DNA of 64,000 nt from Gammaproteobacteria bacterium (GTDB lineage Bacteria > Pseudomonadota > Gammaproteobacteria > JAABTG01), in the NCBI GenBank assembly GCA_034522055.1, contig JAXHLS010000002.1, forward strand, positions 1,364,001 through 1,428,000, in the 5' to 3' direction. Position 1 is the first letter of the stretch; each line of letters begins with the position of its first letter. Below the pieces are notes generated by a model, which was not told where the DNA came from, did not search any database, and saw nothing but the letters and a program-made list of their open reading frames with translations. This document shows, piece by piece, positions 1-9,753 of this stretch. The position numbers and the translations under genes were made by a program.

Positions 1-157
1 GATTCCTCTCACTGCGAATGATAACAGGACTTATTAAGTATTTGGGAATGAACGTGCTGCGTTGTCGAATCCGGACTGGCAACGGGCCGCCGGTTGCCGG
101 AAGCAGCCGACCTACGCCTCTTCCACCAGCCCGTGTGCAGACCCTTCGCCCTGCCCC

Positions 158-1249
158 TCAGACGTTGAAACGGAAGTGGATGATGTCGCCGTCCCGGACC
201 ACGTAGTCCTTGCCTTCGAGGCGCCATTTACCGGCCTCCTTGGCACCCTGTTCGCCTTTGCAGGCGACGAAATCCTCGTAGCCCACCACCTCGGCGCGAA
301 TGAAGCCGCGCTCGAAATCCGTGTGGATGACGGCGGCGGCCTGGGGGGCGGTGGCCCCCACCCGGACGGTCCAGGCCCGGGCCTCCTTCTCACCGGCGGT
401 GAAATAGGTCTGCAGCCCCAGCAGGCGGTGACCGGCGCGGATCAGGCGATGGAGGCCGGGCTCGTCCAGTCCCATCTCCGCCAGAAACTCGGCGCGCTCC
501 CCGGCCTCCAGGGTGGCCAGCTCGGCCTCCACCGCGGCGCTGATGGGCACCACCTCCGCCCCTTCGGCCGCAGCGATGGCCCGCACGGTATCCAGGTAAG
601 GGTTGTCCGTGAAGCCGTCCTCGGCCACGTTGGCAATGTAAAGCGTGGGCTTCAGAGTCAGCAGGAACAGGGGGCGCAGGGCGGCACGCTCCTCCTCCGT
701 CAGGTCGATGGCGCGGGCCGGCCTGCCGGTATCCATCTCCGCTTCCACCCGTTCCAACAGGCCGAATTGGGCGCGCGCCACCTTGTCGCCGCTCTTGGCC
801 ACCTTTTCCACCCGCTGGCGGGCCTTCTGCACCGTTTCCAGATCCGCCAGGGCCAGTTCGGTGTTGATCACCTCGATATCCGCCGCCGGATCCACCCGCC
901 CCTCCACGTGGATGACATCGGAATCCTCGAAGCAGCGCACCACATGACACACGGCCTGGGTCTCGCGGATGGTGGCCAGGAACTTGTTGCCGAGCCCCTC
1001 CCCCTGGGCCGCGCCCTTGACGAGGCCCGCGATGTCAACGAACTCCATGGTGCTGGTGATGACCTGCCGCGGCTTGACGATGGCCGCGATGGCGTCGAGG
1101 CGCGGATCGGGGATCGGCACCACACCGACGTTGGGATCGATGGTACAGAAGGGGTAATTCTCCGCCGCGATACCGTTGGCGGTGAGGGCATTGAACAGGG
1201 TCGACTTGCCCACATTGGGCAGGCCGACGATTCCGCATTTGAAACCCAT
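158..1249 (-). CDS. ychF: Ribosome-binding ATPase YchF (Obg-like, OLA1 family)
   Basis: 363-residue P-loop NTPase of the Obg/YchF family, a cytosolic protein that binds ribosomes and, unlike most relatives, prefers ATP to GTP. The G1 loop GLPNVGKST lies at residues 9-17. The usual NKxD specificity motif is replaced by the YchF-type NVAE near residue 203, which fits ATP use. The C-terminal 80 residues form the TGS domain. Length is normal for the family. It is the last gene of a minus-strand run (prs, rplY, pth, ychF), 30 bp after pth, the arrangement common in gammaproteobacteria. No strong U-tract terminator is visible in the 157 bp downstream. Confidence 0.97.
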   Translation of the reverse strand: MGFKCGIVGLPNVGKSTLFNALTANGIAAENYPFCTIDPNVGVVPIPDPRLDAIAAIVKPRQVITSTMEFVDIAGLVKGAAQGEGLGNKFLATIRETQAVCHVVRCFEDSDVIHVEGRVDPAADIEVINTELALADLETVQKARQRVEKVAKSGDKVARAQFGLLERVEAEMDTGRPARAIDLTEEERAALRPLFLLTLKPTLYIANVAEDGFTDNPYLDTVRAIAAAEGAEVVPISAAVEAELATLEAGERAEFLAEMGLDEPGLHRLIRAGHRLLGLQTYFTAGEKEARAWTVRVGATAPQAAAVIHTDFERGFIRAEVVGYEDFVACKGEQGAKEAGKWRLEGKDYVVRDGDIIHFRFNV

Positions 1250-1279
1250 GAATGGTCTTCCGGCTGGTACTGTGGCTGA

Positions 1280-1852
1280 CTAGGGGGCGCTGTGGAGGGC
1301 GTGCATGGCCTTCTCCCAGGCCCCCTCCTGCACCATGGGGAATACCTTGATGGCACGGTCGATGGCATCCTCCATGAGCCGGGCCTCCTCCCGGGTCGGG
1401 CGCTCGAGCACATGGCCCACCACCCGTTCCCGATCCCCCGGATGGCCGACGCCGACGCGCAGGCGGCGAAAATCCCGCTGGCCCAGGGCCGCCATGATGT
1501 CCCGCAACCCGTTATGGCCGCCATGGCCGCCGCCGTGCTTGAGGCGTACGGTACCGGCCGGCAGGTCCAGATCATCGTGGACCACCAGCAGTTCATCCGC
1601 CGGCAGGCGATAGTAGTTCATGAGGGCCGCCACCGATTGGCCGCTGCGGTTCATGAAGGTGGCGGGTTTGAGGAGCCGGCAGGGAGGTTGTCCCAGTTCC
1701 GCCACCTCGCCGTGAAACCGTCCCACGCTGCGAAACACGGCCCCGCCGGCGGCGAGACGGTCCACGAACCAGAAACCCGCGTTGTGGCGGGTGTCCGCAT
1801 AGGCGGACCCCGGGTTTCCGAGGCCCGCCACCACTGCGATGGGCGATGACAC
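1280..1852 (-). CDS. pth: Peptidyl-tRNA hydrolase
   Basis: 190-residue bacterial Pth, which cleaves the ester bond of peptidyl-tRNAs released early from ribosomes and so recycles tRNA. Near the N-terminus the conserved GLGNPG (residues 10-15) is followed by DTRHNAGF, with the catalytic His at residue 23. The second catalytic region VHDDLDLPAG and the GGHGGHNGL stretch are also present. It lies 15 bp downstream of rplY and 30 bp upstream of ychF in the same direction, the usual rplY-pth-ychF order, so co-transcription is likely. Confidence 0.97.
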   Translation of the reverse strand: MSSPIAVVAGLGNPGSAYADTRHNAGFWFVDRLAAGGAVFRSVGRFHGEVAELGQPPCRLLKPATFMNRSGQSVAALMNYYRLPADELLVVHDDLDLPAGTVRLKHGGGHGGHNGLRDIMAALGQRDFRRLRVGVGHPGDRERVVGHVLERPTREEARLMEDAIDRAIKVFPMVQEGAWEKAMHALHSAP

Positions 1853-1867
1853 CTGGCCCGCCGGGCG

Positions 1868-2521
1868 CTACTCGTTGTCCGGCTCGGACTCGCCCTCGGC
1901 TTCGCCCCCGGCCTCGCCCCCTTCCTCGCCCTCTTCCTCGTCCACTTCCTCCGCCATGGCCTGGGTCACCGACACCACCGGCTGCTCGAGGACGGTGTTG
2001 GGGGTGAGTTCCACGCCCTCGGGCAGTTGGACGTCACCCACCTGGATGATGTCACCGACCTCGGTGGTCCCCAGGTCCACTTCGATGAACTCAGGCAGGT
2101 CCTTGGCCAGGCAGCTGATCTCCAAATCCGTGATGTGGTGCTGGATGAGACCATTGCTCAGCTTCCTGCCGGGGCACTTGTCCTCGTTGGTGAAGTGGAT
2201 CGGCACCTGCATGGTCAGCTTATGGGTGGCGTCCACCCGCAGGAAATCGGCGTGGAGAATGGTGGGATGGGAGGGATGGCGTTGCATGTCCTTCAGCACC
2301 ACCTGTTCCCGGGCGCCGGCCACGTTGAGGGTAAGGACGTGGGAGTAAAAGGCCTCGTTCTGCAGGTGCAGCAGCATCTCGTTGTGGTTCACCGCCACGG
2401 TCCGTGGCGCCTTGCTCGAACCATACACGATGGCCGGGAATTTGCCGGCCCGACGCAGGCGGCGGCTCGCACCCTTCCCCATGTCGTCGCGCGCTTCGGC
2501 GTTGAGTTCAAAGTTTTCCAT
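1868..2521 (-). CDS. rplY: 50S ribosomal protein L25, long (Ctc/TL5) form
   Basis: 217-residue L25 of the long Ctc/TL5 type, which binds 5S rRNA in the large ribosomal subunit. The first roughly 95 residues are the L25 domain with the KGASRRLRRAGKFPAIVYG start typical of the family. The rest is the TL5 beta domain, ending in a very acidic tail of Glu-rich repeats, a feature seen in salt-adapted and many other proteobacteria. The start is supported by a GGAG ribosome-binding site a few bases upstream. It sits between prs and pth in one transcription unit. Confidence 0.96.
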   Translation of the reverse strand: MENFELNAEARDDMGKGASRRLRRAGKFPAIVYGSSKAPRTVAVNHNEMLLHLQNEAFYSHVLTLNVAGAREQVVLKDMQRHPSHPTILHADFLRVDATHKLTMQVPIHFTNEDKCPGRKLSNGLIQHHITDLEISCLAKDLPEFIEVDLGTTEVGDIIQVGDVQLPEGVELTPNTVLEQPVVSVTQAMAEEVDEEEGEEGGEAGGEAEGESEPDNE

Positions 2522-2631
2522 CAGTTTCTCCAGTTTTTACGCCCTATGGCGCTCGCACCCGGGGTCCCGCGACCAGGCATACCCGGGCACCATAAGCCGG
2601 GCCCGCGGGCGCCGGCGACAAATAATGTGTG

Positions 2632-3573
2632 TCAGTCCATGAACAGGGAACTCAGGGACTCGTCGTTGTTGATGCGGCGGAGACTCTCCGCCAGCAGTTC
2701 CGCCAGGCTCAGCTGGCGAATCTTGGTGCAGGCCTCCGCCTCGGCACTCAGCGGGATGGTATCCGTTACCACCAGCTCGTCCAGGGCCGAGCCGGCCACG
2801 TTGGCGACCGCCGGCCCCGACAACACCGGGTGTGTGCAATAGGCCGCCACCTTGGCCGCCCCATGTTCCTTGAGGGCCCCCGCCGCCTGGGCCAGGGTGC
2901 CCGCCGTGTCCACCAGGTCGTCGATGATGACGCAATTACGCCCTTTCACGTCGCCGATGATGTTCATGATCTGGGCCTCGTTGGCCCGCGGCCGGCGCTT
3001 GTCGATGATGGCCAGGTCCGCATCGTCGAGACGCTTAGCCAGGGCCCGCGCCCGCACCACACCCCCGACATCGGGCGACACCACGATGAGATCGTCGCCC
3101 TTGTACTTGCGCCACACGTCGCCGAGCAGGATGGGCGAGCCGTAGACGTTGTCCACGGGGATGTTGAAAAAGCCCTGGATCTGATCGGCATGGAGATCCA
3201 CCGTCAGGGCCCGATCCGTCCCGACGGTCGCGATCATATCGGCCACCACCTTGGCGGTAATGGCCACCCGCGCCGAGCGCGGGCGGCGGTCCTGGCGCGC
3301 ATAGCCGAAGTATGGCAGCACCGCGGTGATGCGCCCTGCGGAGGCCCGTTTCAGGGCATCCACCATCACCAGCAACTCCATCAGGTTGTCGTTGGTGGGG
3401 GCACAGGTGGACTGGACCACGAAGATGTCGCGCCCGCGCACATGCTCCATGATCTCCACCATCACCTCGCCATCGCTGAAGCTGCTGACGACGGCCTTGC
3501 CAAGGCCCACGCCCAGATGACGGGCGATAGCGGACGCCAATTTCGGGTTGGAGTTCCCGCTGAAGACCATCAT
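2632..3573 (-). CDS. prs: Ribose-phosphate pyrophosphokinase
   Basis: Makes PRPP from ribose 5-phosphate and ATP for nucleotide, histidine, tryptophan and NAD synthesis. 313 residues from the chosen ATG, close to the 315 of E. coli Prs. The flexible loop YARQDRR, the [11 protein letters not shown] stretch and the PRPP loop [12 protein letters not shown] are all present. The frame can be extended to a GTG at 3594, but homologues begin at MMVFSGN, and an AGGA lies eight bases before the ATG at 3573. It follows tRNA-Gln on the same strand, with about 370 bp of repeat-rich DNA between, and precedes rplY. Confidence 0.96.
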   Translation of the reverse strand: MMVFSGNSNPKLASAIARHLGVGLGKAVVSSFSDGEVMVEIMEHVRGRDIFVVQSTCAPTNDNLMELLVMVDALKRASAGRITAVLPYFGYARQDRRPRSARVAITAKVVADMIATVGTDRALTVDLHADQIQGFFNIPVDNVYGSPILLGDVWRKYKGDDLIVVSPDVGGVVRARALAKRLDDADLAIIDKRRPRANEAQIMNIIGDVKGRNCVIIDDLVDTAGTLAQAAGALKEHGAAKVAAYCTHPVLSGPAVANVAGSALDELVVTDTIPLSAEAEACTKIRQLSLAELLAESLRRINNDESLSSLFMD

Positions 3574-3654
3574 TCCGGCGTTCCTGGACAACACGACTCC
3601 CCATACTCAAAAACAATGTACTCAAAAATCAATCAATGCCCCGTCGGGGCTTCT

Positions 3655-3731
3655 CAGGTTCTCATCCCGGCACCCTGCCCCGGCGGTGCAACGGCCTGCG
3701 GCCGTTGCGATTTGGCTGGGGTGCCAGGATT
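3655..3731. repeat. First copy of a 77-bp direct repeat carrying the tRNA-Gln 3' end
   Basis: 75 of 77 bases match 3887-3963. The copy contains the last 19 bases of the tRNA-Gln gene, including the encoded CCA, plus the 58 bp that follow it, with the hairpin CAACGGCC-TGC-GGCCGTTG. The match stops abruptly inside the T-arm sequence, so this is a 3' fragment and not a second tRNA. It lies between prs and tRNA-Gln. Confidence 0.9.
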
Positions 3732-3736
3732 ACTGC

Positions 3737-3870
3737 GTGCATCCCTGTACTCCGCCCTGCGGGCCGCCGCTGCGCGGCGTTCCGATTTGTTGTCTCGCCG
3801 CGTCCATGCGGCTCGCCCTTCGGGCGCCCTGCGGGCGACCAATTCCGTTCCCGACGGAATTGTCCCGGCA
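3737..3870. repeat. Degenerate relative of the 201-bp TTAA repeat family
   Basis: The block between the two tRNA-3'-end repeats shares phrases with the centre of the full-length copies elsewhere in the window: CATCCCTGTACTCC, CCCTGCGGGCCGC and a hairpin CAATTCCGT-TCCCG-ACGGAATTG at 3840-3862. Full copies have CAAATCCGT / ACGGATTTG, so one base pair of the stem has changed on both sides while the loop is identical. The terminal TTAA ends are not seen. Confidence 0.6.
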
Positions 3871-3886
3871 AATCGGTCGAACCTTC

Positions 3887-3963
3887 CAGGTTCTCATCCT
3901 GGCACCCTGCCCTGGCGGTGCAACGGCCTGCGGCCGTTGCGATTTGGCTGGGGTGCCAGGATT
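3887..3963. repeat. Second copy of the 77-bp direct repeat, overlapping tRNA-Gln
   Basis: Partner of 3655-3731, offset by 232 bp. This copy is continuous with the intact tRNA-Gln. It also contains an inverted copy of the tRNA T-arm: 3886-3907 and 3951-3972 form a 22-bp inverted repeat with two mismatches, flanking the GC-rich hairpin at 3919-3939. The hairpin follows the tRNA 3' end on the minus strand and could act in 3'-end formation, but no U-tract follows it. Confidence 0.85.
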
Positions 3964-4021
3964 CGAACCTGGGAATGCCGGGATCAAAACCCGGTGCCTT
4001 AGACCTCTTGGCTACACCCCA
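3945..4021 (-). tRNA. glnU: tRNA-Gln (anticodon UUG)
   Basis: Minus-strand cloverleaf. The 7-bp acceptor stem is TGGGGTG/CACCCCA, the anticodon stem is CCGGG/CCCGG around the loop TTTTGAT (anticodon TTG), and the T-arm is CCAGG-TTCGAAT-CCTGG. The discriminator G is followed by a genome-encoded CCA at 3945-3947. It lies 13 bp downstream of ispE and upstream of prs, the classic gammaproteobacterial ispE-tRNA-Gln-prs order. The gene symbol is given by analogy. Confidence 0.97.
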
Positions 4022-4034
4022 AAAGACGACGCTC

Positions 4035-4898
4035 TCAACCATCACCCAGCGGTGAATGTGCCAGGCTTCTTGTCACCATGATACGCCAGCGCGACGGCAG
4101 GCGGCGCGCGACAGCACGCGCGTGGTGCTCGGATTCCGCCGCCAGGAATACCGAGGCACCGGTGCCCGTGAGGCGGGCCGGGCCAAACTCCCCGAGGCGC
4201 CGCAGGGCCTCGGCCACCTCGGGATACCGCCGCCTCACCAGCGGCTCGCAGTCGTTGCGCGTCGCTGCCATCAGGTCCGCGACGGCCATGGTCGCACCAT
4301 CCGGAAAAAAGCGCAGCATTTTCAGGGGTTCGGCGTCCCGTGTCAATTCCGGGTCCTGGAAGACCTCCGCGGTGGAGACGTGGCAATCCGGTGTCACCAC
4401 CAGGAACCAGCAAGACGCCAGGGCCACCGGCGCCAGGCGCTCGCCTATGCCCTCTCCCCAGGCCGTACGGCCGGCCACGAACACCGGCACGTCCGCCCCC
4501 AGCGCCGTGCCCAGTCGGGCGAGGTCGGCGCGGCTCCAGCCGAGGCCCCATAAGGCATTGGTGGCCACCAGCACGGTCGCGGCATCCGAACTGCCGCCGC
4601 CCAGACCGCCCCCCATGGGCAGCCGCTTGGTGACGGCGATGTCGACCCCCAGGGGCGTACCGGAGGCCTCCTTGAGCAATCGCGCCGCACGCACCCCGAG
4701 GTCCGCCTCCGGCGCCACCCCCGGCAGCCCGCTGAGACGACGTATCTCGCCATCCTCACGCACCGACAACCGCACCTCGTCGGCGGCCTCGATGAGTTGA
4801 AAGACGGTCTGTAACTCATGGTAGCCATCGTCCCGCCGCCCGGTGATGTGCAGGAACAGATTCAGCTTGGCGGGGGCACTCCAGAACAGGGGCTTCAT
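4035..4898 (-). CDS. ispE: 4-diphosphocytidyl-2-C-methyl-D-erythritol kinase
   Basis: Fourth-step kinase of the MEP isoprenoid pathway, phosphorylating CDP-methylerythritol at the 2-hydroxyl with ATP. 287 residues, the normal size. GHMP-kinase motifs are visible: APAKLNLFLHI at the N-terminus with the conserved Lys, the glycine-rich ATP loop LPMGGGLGGGSSDAA near residues 93-107, and the C-terminal motif LTGTGASVF. Its start overlaps the lolB stop by four bases, so the two are probably translationally coupled. tRNA-Gln lies just downstream. Confidence 0.97.
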   Translation of the reverse strand: MKPLFWSAPAKLNLFLHITGRRDDGYHELQTVFQLIEAADEVRLSVREDGEIRRLSGLPGVAPEADLGVRAARLLKEASGTPLGVDIAVTKRLPMGGGLGGGSSDAATVLVATNALWGLGWSRADLARLGTALGADVPVFVAGRTAWGEGIGERLAPVALASCWFLVVTPDCHVSTAEVFQDPELTRDAEPLKMLRFFPDGATMAVADLMAATRNDCEPLVRRRYPEVAEALRRLGEFGPARLTGTGASVFLAAESEHHARAVARRLPSRWRIMVTRSLAHSPLGDG

Positions 4899-5479
4899 GC
4901 CCGGCCGGGCTCCCAGCGGGAGATCACGATGTGGAGGGAAAAGCGTTCCGTCTCCAACCGTATCCTGCGCGGCAGGGCGATGCCGGTGTCCTTACCGTAG
5001 TCCAGGTAACGGATGTGCCACCCCGCCTGGCGCAACTCCACCAGACGGCCCGCCTCATCCTCCACGCGTGCCCTGATTTCCCATCGGGGGTCGGGTCGCC
5101 CCACCATCCAGTGGCGCATGCCGTCCACGGGCACCCGCCAGCCCAGGATATCCAGCATCAGGGCCTCCGGCTCGGCGGCGGCGTACTCCTTCCCATCCGC
5201 CGTGCGCAGCACCACCCCTGCGGCATCGCCCCGCAACCCCAGGGTACCCTGCCCCAGGGGGGCGATGAGACGGATGCCATAGGCATCCCCCTGCTGGCGC
5301 CAGACCAGGGTGGCCTGCCAGGATTCTTCGTCCGCCTGGATATGGATGCGCCCGGTGGCCGTCCAGGTGGTGAGCCGTTCGAGGCCCCCCCGGTATGCCG
5401 GCGCCTCGCCATCCCGGTCCGGGACCACGGTACAGCCGCCCAACAGCAGGGCCAGGCAGGTGACGGCGAGACGGGTCAC
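4895..5479 (-). CDS. lolB: Outer-membrane lipoprotein insertase LolB
   Basis: 194-residue lipoprotein that accepts lipoproteins from periplasmic LolA and inserts them in the outer membrane. The N-terminus is a lipoprotein signal peptide with lipobox LLGGC (Cys at about residue 16). The body has the LolB pattern, with TWTATGRIHIQ, W-containing beta strands and a short WRVPVDGM region before LRHW-like residues. The stop overlaps ispE and the start overlaps the upstream TPR gene by four bases. The position before ispE is typical of lolB and supports the call. Confidence 0.9.
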   Translation of the reverse strand: MTRLAVTCLALLLGGCTVVPDRDGEAPAYRGGLERLTTWTATGRIHIQADEESWQATLVWRQQGDAYGIRLIAPLGQGTLGLRGDAAGVVLRTADGKEYAAAEPEALMLDILGWRVPVDGMRHWMVGRPDPRWEIRARVEDEAGRLVELRQAGWHIRYLDYGKDTGIALPRRIRLETERFSLHIVISRWEPGRA

Positions 5480-7212
5480 GGAACGAAACGCTTGATGACC
5501 TCCAGCAGACGCCGGTCATCGGGGGTGTGCTCCAGGGCATTGTCCCACACCGCGCGGGCCTCTTCCTTGCGGCCCGCCACCCACAGCACCTCACCCAGGT
5601 GAGCCGCCACTTCCACGTCATCGGAGAGGCTGGCCGCACGTCTGAGATACTCCAGGGCCTCATCGTGACGCCCGAGCCGGTAAAGCACCCAACCCATGCT
5701 GTCGAGGATGTAGTAGTCGTCCGGGCGCTGCTTGAGGGCCCGTTGGATGTAATCATGGGCCTCCTCGTAGCGGTCCGTACGGTCCGCCAGGGTATAGCCC
5801 AGGGCGTTGAGGGCCTGAACATGGGTGGGATCCGCGTCGAGGATGGCGCGCAGGTCGCGTTCCAGAAGATCGATGCGCCCCATCTTCTCCGCCAGCATGG
5901 CGCGAGCATAGCGCAGGTCGGCGTTGTCCGGGTATTCCGCCAGGCCGCGGTCATAGGTTGCCATGGCCGCCTCGAGGGAGCCCTTGTCGGCCTGCAGCTC
6001 GGCCTCCACCATGGCCACCCGCGCCGCCTGCTGCTCGTTGCGGGTATTGATGCCATGCAGATGGGCCAGGGCCGCCGCCAGCCCGTTCTCGTCCGCCAGC
6101 AGGGCGGCCGTCCTGAGCTGGGCATCGAGGTAGTGCTGCCCCCGATCCACTGCGTCATAATGTTCCAGGGCCACGTCCATGTCCTTGCGCGCTACCGCGA
6201 TCTGGCCGAGATAGAAATGGGCCGTGCGCTCCTTCTCCCCCAGTTCCAGGAGGCGCTCGAAGGCTCCGGCCGCCTCATCCACGCGGTTGGTCTGGAGCAA
6301 CAGCAGGGCACGGGCGAAGATCACGTCGGCATTTGCCGGGGCCTTGCGCTCGAGGGTCGAGAACTGTTCGAGGGCCTGATCATAGCGCTTCGCCGACACC
6401 AGCAGGCGCGCGTAGGGCAGGCGAATACTGGCGTCGTCCGGCCGGGATGCCACCATGCGCTCCATGATCTCCAGGGCCCGGGGCAGCTTGTCCTGCTCCT
6501 GGAGTACCTGCACCAGGAGCAGGTTGGCGGCCTGATGGTCGGGCTCCGTGGCCAGGAACTCCTGCAGCAGCTCCTCCGCCAAGGCGTTATCCTTCACCCG
6601 CACGGCGAAGGTGGCCCAGGCGAGAAGAGCCTCCGGGTCGTCGCGACGACTCTCCATGAAGCGCGCCATCACCGCTTTCGCCGCCTCCTTGTCGCGTTCC
6701 CGGGCCAGGGTTTCCATGACGACCCGGTAACCATGGGCATCGGGGCCCTTCCAGCCGTCCATCATCCGGTTCAAGGCCGCCACCGCCGCGGACTCGTCGC
6801 CACTGCGCACGTAGAGTGCCGACAGCACCCGCTGGGCCTCCCTGTTGTCCGGCTGCTGCTCCGTCCACAGGGTGGCGGCCTCGCGGGCGCCCTCGTCGTC
6901 CTTGGAGAAAATGGCGATACGCAACGCCCTCTCGCTCACCTCGGGGTCGCCGGTGGCCCGCGCTACTTCCAAGTAGTTGGCCACCGCCACATCGAGGGCC
7001 CCGCGGTGGCCCGCCACTTCGGCCACCAGCAGCTTGTAGATGGTCTCGGCGCGCTCACTCACGGGGGTGGTCACGGGCTCGGGCAGGGCCACCCGGCCGG
7101 CATCGCGCCCGGAGGAAACACCGGCACACCCGGACACGACCAGGGCGATGGACAAGAGCCACCCCGCCCGAAGGGCGCCGGCGGTCGGGTTGGAGGTAAT
7201 CAATCGGAACAT
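5476..7212 (-). CDS. Tetratricopeptide-repeat lipoprotein
   Basis: 578 residues. A lipoprotein signal peptide with lipobox VVSGC at about residues 25-29 is followed by a long array of TPR helical pairs, for example LGYTLADRTDRYEEAHDYI and DSMGWVLYRLGRHDEALEYL. Proteins of this kind stand immediately upstream of lolB in many gammaproteobacteria and probably act as periplasmic or outer-membrane scaffolds; no specific role is established. Start and stop fit the lolB-ispE operon (four-base overlap with lolB). The gene is divergent from hemA, with 173 bp between the two starts as shared promoter space. Confidence 0.85.
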   Translation of the reverse strand: MFRLITSNPTAGALRAGWLLSIALVVSGCAGVSSGRDAGRVALPEPVTTPVSERAETIYKLLVAEVAGHRGALDVAVANYLEVARATGDPEVSERALRIAIFSKDDEGAREAATLWTEQQPDNREAQRVLSALYVRSGDESAAVAALNRMMDGWKGPDAHGYRVVMETLARERDKEAAKAVMARFMESRRDDPEALLAWATFAVRVKDNALAEELLQEFLATEPDHQAANLLLVQVLQEQDKLPRALEIMERMVASRPDDASIRLPYARLLVSAKRYDQALEQFSTLERKAPANADVIFARALLLLQTNRVDEAAGAFERLLELGEKERTAHFYLGQIAVARKDMDVALEHYDAVDRGQHYLDAQLRTAALLADENGLAAALAHLHGINTRNEQQAARVAMVEAELQADKGSLEAAMATYDRGLAEYPDNADLRYARAMLAEKMGRIDLLERDLRAILDADPTHVQALNALGYTLADRTDRYEEAHDYIQRALKQRPDDYYILDSMGWVLYRLGRHDEALEYLRRAASLSDDVEVAAHLGEVLWVAGRKEEARAVWDNALEHTPDDRRLLEVIKRFVP

Positions 7213-7385
7213 AGGCCTGGATTATCCCTAATCAGCATGGTGCGGCGCCACCGTGGCCCTACGCGGCGCGCACCATGGCTCCGGGCAACTACCCACAAAT
7301 TTTTCTGACGAGACTGGTATTCTTGTATTTACCCTTGCCATCTCCCAAACTCTCCGGTTGCCCTAACAGGGTTGACAATGCCTCG

Positions 7386-8660
7386 ATGACGCTCTTCGCA
7401 TTCGGTATCAATCACAAGACCGCGCCGCTGGCCATCCGGGAGCGCGTCAATATCGGACCGGAGGCCGTGGGCATCGCTTTGCGCGACCTCGCCGACCTTA
7501 CCAGCGTCCAGGAAGCGGTCATACTTTCGACCTGCAACCGCACCGAACTCTACTGCGGCCTGACCGGATCCAATGGGACACGCATCGCCCTCGATTGGTT
7601 CAAAGACTACCACCGTCTGGCGGACCATGAGGTCCAACCCTATGTCTACACCCACGAGACCCGCGGCACCGTTCGGCACGTGCTACGCGTGGCCGCAGGC
7701 CTCGACTCCATGGTGTTGGGGGAGCCCCAGATCCTCGGCCAGGTCAAGGACGCCTACCACAAGGCCTGCGAGACCGGCACCGTGGGCAAACGCCTGGGCA
7801 GGCTGTTCCAGCACAGTTTCTCGGTCGCCAAACAGGTACGCACGGATACCGCCATCGGTTCGAGCCCGGTCTCCGTGGCCTTTGCCGCAGTACGCCTGGC
7901 CCACCAGATCTTCGACAACCTGGCGGAGCAGACCGCTTTGCTCATCGGTGCCGGCGAGACCATCGAGCTGGCGGCCCGCCACCTGCGGGAAAACGGCATC
8001 AAGCGCCTGGTGGTGGCCAACCGTACCGTAGAGCGGGCCCGGGAACTCGCCAACGAACTCGACGGCTACGCCATCGCCCTGCCCGAGATCCCGGCCCATC
8101 TGGCCGAGGCCGACATCGTCATCAGCTCCACCGCGAGTCCCCTGCCCATCCTCGGCAAGGGCAGCGTCGAACAGGCCATCCGCCGGCGGCGCCACAAGCC
8201 CATCCTCATGGTGGATATCGCCGTGCCCCGCGACATCGAGCCCGAGGTGGGCGAACTCGAGGACATCTACCTGTACACGGTGGACGACCTGCGCGACATA
8301 GTGGACGAGGGCCTGCGCTCCCGCCAGGAGGCCGCCGTCCAGGCCGAGGAGATCATCGACCTCCAGGTATCCCACTTCCTGAGCTGGCTGCGCTCCCAGG
8401 ATGTGGTGGACAGCATCGTCACCTACCGCCAGCAGTCCGAAGCGGCCCGGGACGAGGTCCTCGCCAAGGCCGAGCGCATGCTCGCCAAGGGGGAGGCCCC
8501 GGAACGGGTCGTCGACTACCTCGCCCATGTCCTCACCAACAAGCTCATCCACACCCCCTGTACGGAGCTGCGCAAGGCCAGTGCCGCCGGCGACACCGAT
8601 ACCGTCAGCACGGGGCTGCGCCTGCTCGGCATCACCGCCAAACGGTACCCGCCGCGATGA
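7386..8660 (+). CDS. hemA: Glutamyl-tRNA reductase
   Basis: First committed step of C5-pathway tetrapyrrole synthesis, reducing Glu-tRNA(Glu) to glutamate-1-semialdehyde with NADPH. 424 residues from the ATG at 7386. An in-frame extension to 7275 is rejected because homologues begin [14 protein letters not shown]. The catalytic Cys is residue 50 in STCNRTELY. The NADPH-binding region [15 protein letters not shown] and the C-terminal dimerisation helices are present. Overlap with prfA by four bases indicates coupling. hemA-prfA-prmC is the standard gammaproteobacterial order. Confidence 0.97.
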   Translation: MTLFAFGINHKTAPLAIRERVNIGPEAVGIALRDLADLTSVQEAVILSTCNRTELYCGLTGSNGTRIALDWFKDYHRLADHEVQPYVYTHETRGTVRHVLRVAAGLDSMVLGEPQILGQVKDAYHKACETGTVGKRLGRLFQHSFSVAKQVRTDTAIGSSPVSVAFAAVRLAHQIFDNLAEQTALLIGAGETIELAARHLRENGIKRLVVANRTVERARELANELDGYAIALPEIPAHLAEADIVISSTASPLPILGKGSVEQAIRRRRHKPILMVDIAVPRDIEPEVGELEDIYLYTVDDLRDIVDEGLRSRQEAAVQAEEIIDLQVSHFLSWLRSQDVVDSIVTYRQQSEAARDEVLAKAERMLAKGEAPERVVDYLAHVLTNKLIHTPCTELRKASAAGDTDTVSTGLRLLGITAKRYPPR

Positions 8661-9739
8661 AGGCATCGATGGAGGACAAGCTCGCCGACGTCGCGGATCG
8701 GCTCACGGAGTTGAGCGCCCTGCTGTCGGAACCTTCGGTGATCGCCGACCAGGACCGTTTCCGTGCCTATGCCATGGAATACGCCGAGATCGACCCCGTG
8801 GTGGCCTGTTACCGGAAATACACAGACGCCGGGGCGGAGGTGGCCGCCGCCGAGGAGATGCTCAAGGACGGCGACCCGGAAATCCGTGAACTCGCCCGGG
8901 AGAGCCTGGCTGAAGGCCAGTCCCGGCAGGAGGCCCTGGAGGCCGAGCTCAACCGCCTGTTGCTGCCCCGGGACCCCGCGGACAACCGCAACACCTTCCT
9001 GGAGATCCGCGCCGGCACCGGCGGCGACGAGGCCGCCCTGTTCGCCGGCGACCTGTTCCGCATGTACAGCCACTACGCCGAGACCCGGGGCTGGACGGTG
9101 GAGGTGCTATCCGAGAGCCTGGGCGAACACGGCGGCTACAAGGAGATCATCTGCCGTATCCTGGGCAAAGACGTCTACGCCCGGCTCAAGTTCGAATCCG
9201 GCGCCCATCGCGTGCAGCGGGTGCCGGAGACCGAGTCCCAGGGCCGCATCCACACCTCCGCCTGCACCGTGGCGGTGCTGCCCGAGGCCGATGATATCGA
9301 CGAGGTGGAGGTCAACCCGGCGGATCTGCGGGTGGATACCTATCGCGCCTCCGGCGCCGGCGGCCAGCACGTCAACAAGACCGATTCCGCTATCCGTCTC
9401 ACCCACCTGCCTACGGGCATCGTGGTGGAATGCCAGGACGAGCGCTCCCAGCACAAGAACCGGGCCCGCGCCCTCAGCCTGCTGCAGGCCCGGCTGCTGG
9501 AGCAGCAGCGCAGCGCCCAGGCCCGGGAGGAGGCGGCGACCCGCAAGAGCCTGGTGGGCAGCGGCGACCGCTCCGAGCGCATCCGCACCTACAACTTTCC
9601 CCAGGGGCGGGTCACCGACCACCGAATCAACCTCACCCTGTACAAGCTGGATGACATCGTGGCCGGCAACCTGGACCTGCTCATCGACACCCTGATCAAC
9701 GAACACCAGGCCGAGCAGCTGGCCGCCCTGGCCGGTTGA
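8657..9739 (+). CDS. prfA: Peptide chain release factor 1
   Basis: 360-residue class I release factor that reads UAA and UAG and triggers peptide release. The GGQ motif lies in [13 protein letters not shown], and the RF1-type PxT tripeptide appears as PET in [12 protein letters not shown] (a PxT, not the SPF of RF2). The start ATG overlaps the hemA stop (ATGA). The downstream prmC encodes the methyltransferase that modifies the GGQ glutamine, so enzyme and substrate are encoded side by side. Confidence 0.98.
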   Translation: MKASMEDKLADVADRLTELSALLSEPSVIADQDRFRAYAMEYAEIDPVVACYRKYTDAGAEVAAAEEMLKDGDPEIRELARESLAEGQSRQEALEAELNRLLLPRDPADNRNTFLEIRAGTGGDEAALFAGDLFRMYSHYAETRGWTVEVLSESLGEHGGYKEIICRILGKDVYARLKFESGAHRVQRVPETESQGRIHTSACTVAVLPEADDIDEVEVNPADLRVDTYRASGAGGQHVNKTDSAIRLTHLPTGIVVECQDERSQHKNRARALSLLQARLLEQQRSAQAREEAATRKSLVGSGDRSERIRTYNFPQGRVTDHRINLTLYKLDDIVAGNLDLLIDTLINEHQAEQLAALAG

Positions 9740-9753
9740 GGGGTGCATCCGCG

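Noticed and set aside
78-98. Hairpin after ychF as a terminator
   Set aside because: The stem GGCAAC/GTTGCC is short and no T-run follows on the minus strand.
62-1279. Long open frame antisense to ychF (405 codons)
   Set aside because: It is a GC-rich shadow of ychF in codon-phase opposition; the translation has no family features, while ychF has all its motifs.
3655-3731. Second tRNA-Gln gene
   Set aside because: Only the last 19 bases of the tRNA are present; the anticodon, D-arm and 5' acceptor strand are missing.
3655-3963. Intact integrative element between att-like repeats
   Set aside because: Only about 155 bp lie between the repeats and no integrase is present; at most a scar.
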